From: JAFASC01 sp036265935 | Lineage (GTDB): Bacteria; Pseudomonadota; Alphaproteobacteria; Rhizobiales; Beijerinckiaceae | Assembly (NCBI GenBank): GCA_036265935.1 | Contig: DATAOB010000081.1 | Span: 17,337-81,336 of the forward strand | Length of the DNA: 64,000 nt | Direction of reading: 5' to 3' | Part shown: positions 61,623 to 64,000 of the stretch, one piece after another | Position numbering within the stretch: position 1 is the first letter of the stretch | How the letters are laid out: the number at the start of each line of letters is the position of its first letter | The notes under the pieces: generated by a model | Told to the model about the DNA's origin: nothing | The model's database searches: none | Seen by the model: the letters and a program-made list of their open reading frames with translations, nothing else | Translations under genes and position numbers: made by a program

Positions 61623-63071
61623 CTATTCCACGACGGTTTTGTAGGACTCCCCTGGGGTGAGCGGCCCGGCCGCCTCGAGCCCGTTCAACAGCAGAAAATG
61701 CTCCAAGGGCCTGTCGGCAATGGCCATTCCGCGGGCAATCTCTTCCGCCGTCTGGGCCGTGCCGGCCTTGACGATTGATAATCGGAGCGGCTTGAGGTCG
61801 GCCGCCTCCTCAGGCGTCGTCGCGCGGAAGCTCGCGATCGAGGCCTTAAACCGCCCGTCCGCCTCGCTGGTCAGCGCCCGGGCGGCGAAAATCAGCCGGT
61901 AGACGTCCTCGCCCTTGCGGATCGCCGCGAGCCTGAAATTCCACTCCCCCGCACGCGCCGTCGCCAGCACCGCCGGCAAGCCGTTGATCTCGGTGGTCTC
62001 GAGCGAGCTTTGGATCAGCCCGTCGATCCAGCCCGAGCCAATATAGGTCTCGAGCGGCGTCTCCGTCGGCACCCGGGCGCTGTCGAGCCGCAGCGCCTCG
62101 GTGCCGCCGTTCTTGATGCCGACCAGGGCCTGCGCCGAATTTTCCAGCACAAACCCGTCGGGGGCCATGAAGGCAAAGCCGAGCCGCGGATGCACGAATT
62201 TGCGCCCGCGCGCATACCCTTCGGCCGGATCGTCGCCGAACGCCATACGGTCGATCGAGGCGAGATATCCGGCCTTGTCCCGCGCGCCGATTCCCGGCCC
62301 GGAAATCTGCCGCGCCGCGGCGACCGCCTGGGAAATCCGCTCGGGCGTCGAGGGATGTGTCGACAGCATGTCAGGTTTGTCCGAAGCCTTGACCTGGCCA
62401 ACCAGCGAGGCGCGCCACGCCGTCGAGCGCCCGAGCGAGGTCAAAAAGCGCGAGGCGCCATAAGGATCGAAGCCCGCCCGCGCGATCGTGCGGATGCCTA
62501 TCCCATCAGCCTCGAGCTCCTGCTGGCGGGAGAAACCGGCAAGCGTCTGCTTCTTCAGCGCCTCGACCTCCTCGCCCTTCTGCCGGCTCTGGATGACGCT
62601 GGCCGCCTGGCTCACCACCGCCGCCTCCTTCTCGCGCTCGGCGCGGGCATAGGCGTGGCGGGCGGTGACGTGACCGATCTCGTGCGCCATGACCGCAGCG
62701 ATCTCGGCGCTGTCATTGGCAAGCGCCAGGAGACCGCGGGTGACAAAGAGATTGCCGGAGGGCAGTGCGAAGGCGTTGATCACCGGGGAGTTGAGGATCG
62801 TCACCTTGTAGGCAGTCTCGCCCGGCGTCTCGCTCGCCTGTGCGAGTTTTGCCAGGATGTCGTTGAGGTAAGCCTCCGCGGTCGGGGCACGGTATTCGCC
62901 GCCGAAGGTGGCAGCGAGGCGCTTCGCTTCGAGGGAAGCCGGCGAATCGATCGACAGCGTCTTCGGCGCCTCGGCCGGGACGACGGTCGAGAGCGGCGGC
63001 ACGCCCACACGTTCGAGGCTGGCGCAGGCGCCGAGCGAGAGCACGAGCGAGAGCGCGGCGAGCGTCCGCAT
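61623..63071 (-). CDS. M48-family metalloprotease, lipoprotein
   Basis: 482 residues. The lipobox is LSLGAC near residue 15, implying a lipid anchor. The protease motif is MAHEIGHVTARHAYARAE with the third Zn ligand in QQELEADGIGI, as in BepA/LoiP-like enzymes that maintain the outer membrane. The C-terminal ~200 residues hold a further domain ending in a LysM-like LTPGESYKTVVE. ATG 63071 follows GGGAGGGA and starts the lipoprotein signal; the upstream ORF is unrelated. Confidence 0.9.
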   Translation of the reverse strand: MRTLAALSLVLSLGACASLERVGVPPLSTVVPAEAPKTLSIDSPASLEAKRLAATFGGEYRAPTAEAYLNDILAKLAQASETPGETAYKVTILNSPVINAFALPSGNLFVTRGLLALANDSAEIAAVMAHEIGHVTARHAYARAEREKEAAVVSQAASVIQSRQKGEEVEALKKQTLAGFSRQQELEADGIGIRTIARAGFDPYGASRFLTSLGRSTAWRASLVGQVKASDKPDMLSTHPSTPERISQAVAAARQISGPGIGARDKAGYLASIDRMAFGDDPAEGYARGRKFVHPRLGFAFMAPDGFVLENSAQALVGIKNGGTEALRLDSARVPTETPLETYIGSGWIDGLIQSSLETTEINGLPAVLATARAGEWNFRLAAIRKGEDVYRLIFAARALTSEADGRFKASIASFRATTPEEAADLKPLRLSIVKAGTAQTAEEIARGMAIADRPLEHFLLLNGLEAAGPLTPGESYKTVVE

Positions 63072-63153
63072 GGCGCGTCCCTCCCGCCAGGCCAAATTGC
63101 GTCCCATGTTTGCGTCGAGACCGCCGTCCGGCATCCAAAATCCTCGGGCCCTA

Positions 63154-63633
63154 TCAGTCGAGCAATTCGAGCCCGTCCGGGTCGGAGACTTCCATCTGGG
63201 GCCCGAATGTCGCATCGAGTAGCCCCCGCGCCCGCAGGCGCCGCCCGATGAGATCGGGCGGCTTGATGCCGGCCGCCTCGAAGGCACTGGCACTGCGCTT
63301 CGGCAATGTCATGGCGAAATCAACGCCACGCCGCGGCCCGAAATTCAGATAGAAGCGCGCTGGGGTCTCGCCGAGGCTCGACACAATGCCTTCGACGAGC
63401 ACCATGGCTTTGCGCGAACTGGCAAAAACGGCGCGGTCGCCGGCCGCAAGCAACTCGTAAAAGGGATCGGCCCAGAGGCCGGTTTTTCCTGCGCGGGCCT
63501 CGGCTTCGGCGGCGAGCAGGAGGTCGCGGCAGGGATGGGCGGCAGCATCGGGCCGATAGCGGGCGAGGCCCGCATCGAGGATCGCCTCGGCAACGCCGAT
63601 CTCGCCACCGCCGCCGGCGCGTCGTCTTCCCAC
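63154..63633 (-). CDS. Thermonuclease-family protein lacking its N-terminal half
   Basis: The frame opens at GTG 63633, with a TGA immediately upstream. From residue ~14 it resembles the later part of staphylococcal-nuclease-like proteins: AEAILDAGLARYRPDAAAHPC, LLAAEAEARAGKTGLW, then a C-terminal domain VLVEGIVSSLGETPARFYLNFG...DPDGLELLD. The catalytic Arg/Asp-bearing N-terminal SNase strands are missing. The missing part would lie where tRNA-Arg now sits (from 63674). It is either a truncated gene or a divergent short form. Confidence 0.5.
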   Translation of the reverse strand: MGRRRAGGGGEIGVAEAILDAGLARYRPDAAAHPCRDLLLAAEAEARAGKTGLWADPFYELLAAGDRAVFASSRKAMVLVEGIVSSLGETPARFYLNFGPRRGVDFAMTLPKRSASAFEAAGIKPPDLIGRRLRARGLLDATFGPQMEVSDPDGLELLD

Positions 63634-63673
63634 TCATCCACTGCCGATTCTTATGTTATGGGCTCGAGCCGCC

Positions 63674-63750
63674 GGTCCCGTAGCTCAGCAGGATAGAGCA
63701 GCGGTTTCCTAAACCGAAGGTCACAGGTTCGAATCCTGTCGGGACCGCCA
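63674..63750 (+). tRNA. tRNA-Arg, anticodon CCT
   Basis: A full cloverleaf: acceptor GGTCCCG/CGGGACC, D-arm GCTC...GAGC, anticodon loop TTCCTAA with CCT, T-arm ACAGG TTCGAAT CCTGT, and an encoded CCA end. The anticodon reads AGG codons. The top anticodon-stem pair is a G-A mismatch. An integrase gene points at its 3' end, the usual attachment site of islands. Confidence 0.95.
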
Positions 63751-63820
63751 GGTAAACTTCTGAATAGGCAGTTCTTTCGGCGTTCAGCGAACGTTCTTAA
63801 AGGGCGTGAAAACCGCTAAT

Positions 63821-63839
63821 TGGTACCCAAATGGTACCC
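63821..63839. repeat. Eight-base direct repeat next to tRNA-Arg
   Basis: TGGTACCC occurs at 63821-63828 and again at 63832-63839, three bases apart. Each includes the palindrome GGTACC. It lies between tRNA-Arg and the integrase stop, where recombinase arm-type sites may occur; the link is a guess. The surrounding 105 bases contain no gene. Confidence 0.35.
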
Positions 63840-63855
63840 GGCTTGGAACCCGGCC

Positions 63856-64000
63856 TCACACTTCGCGAATGTCGAGAGCCGCGTCGATTGCCTTTGCGGC
63901 AACCTCATCCGTGCGATCGAATAAGTGAGCATAGGTCGAGAGAGTAAAGCCCGAGCTAGCGTGCCCGATGCCGATCGCCAGCCGCATTTCTTGCTGTTTT
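63856..64000 (-). CDS. Tyrosine recombinase/integrase, C-terminal end only
   Basis: The last 47 codons of a gene that enters from the right edge. It reads KQQEMRLAIGIGHASSGFTL and then STYAHLFDRTDEVAAKAI. GHAS...STYAHLF is the end of the catalytic box of tyrosine recombinases, with the His/Trp-position His and the nucleophile Tyr. Located 106 bases from tRNA-Arg and reading toward it, this is the typical position of a tRNA-site integrase of a genomic island or prophage. Confidence 0.8.
   Translation of the reverse strand, partial: KQQEMRLAIGIGHASSGFTLSTYAHLFDRTDEVAAKAIDAALDIREV

Overview
The window looks like chromosomal DNA of a high-GC alphaproteobacterium, most likely a Hyphomicrobiales (Bradyrhizobium/Xanthobacteraceae-like) soil organism. 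This rests on gene families and gene orders typical of that group: hisD-UPF0262-low-Mr phosphatase and DUF2948-murA, COG4223-hemY, S4 protein-fdxA-carD-rpoH, DUF6481, DUF6894 and DUF3072 proteins, many Liv-type and taurine-type ABC transporters, and a NapEDABC nitrate reductase. No search was run; all assignments come from reading the translations.

Layout, left to right. 1-6433: the 3' end of a histidine phosphatase, a divergent alpha/beta hydrolase, and a three-subunit molybdenum hydroxylase (FAD, 2Fe-2S and Mo subunits) co-transcribed with an MFS transporter. This looks like uptake and oxidation of an unidentified small organic substrate. 6526-8388: an ABC exporter. 8595-12697: the periplasmic nitrate reductase operon napEDABC. 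12918-15188: ptsP of the nitrogen-related PTS. 15201-20858: a decayed Sel1-repeat gene, small secreted proteins, a zincin-like protein, argE, a PIN-domain toxin-like gene, and two cell-wall enzymes (MepA and an L,D-transpeptidase). 20956-26669: a Liv-type ABC importer with a fused permease-ATPase, translationally coupled to an Ldh-family dehydrogenase. 26824-27695: small secreted proteins.

27745-37011 is the most interesting block. It holds a taurine/sulfonate-type ABC importer, a small cytochrome c, a secreted protein with an EF-hand-like acidic loop, a TonB-dependent receptor and a complete pqqABCDE operon. No PQQ enzyme lies inside the window. The block reads as PQQ synthesis plus an envelope transport module whose substrate cannot be read from sequence (PQQ, a metal or metal chelate, or an organosulfur compound are candidates).

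37215-52211: housekeeping and metabolic genes (gamma-glutamyltransferase family, RluA, ftsY, yciB, CitE-like lyase, mitofilin-like protein plus hemY, sdhB, hisD, murA). A radical SAM/B12 gene here has lost its whole middle (39845-40280). 52301-56874: thyA, a low-GC dihydrofolate reductase, a GlcG-like protein, two frameshifted small genes (DUF3072, DUF6894), a solitary Flp-type pilin and a cation/proton exchanger. 56951-63633: a methyltransferase, the S4 protein, fdxA, a CarD regulator with a ~320-residue histone-H1-like tail, rpoH, an M48 lipoprotein protease and a truncated nuclease. The window ends at tRNA-Arg(CCT) followed by the 3' end of a tyrosine recombinase gene, so an integrated element begins here and runs off the right edge.

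Two themes run through the window. One is respiratory and oxidative metabolism at the periplasm (Nap, Mo-hydroxylase, PQQ, cytochrome c). The other is several freshly broken genes, which should be checked against reads before being called biological.
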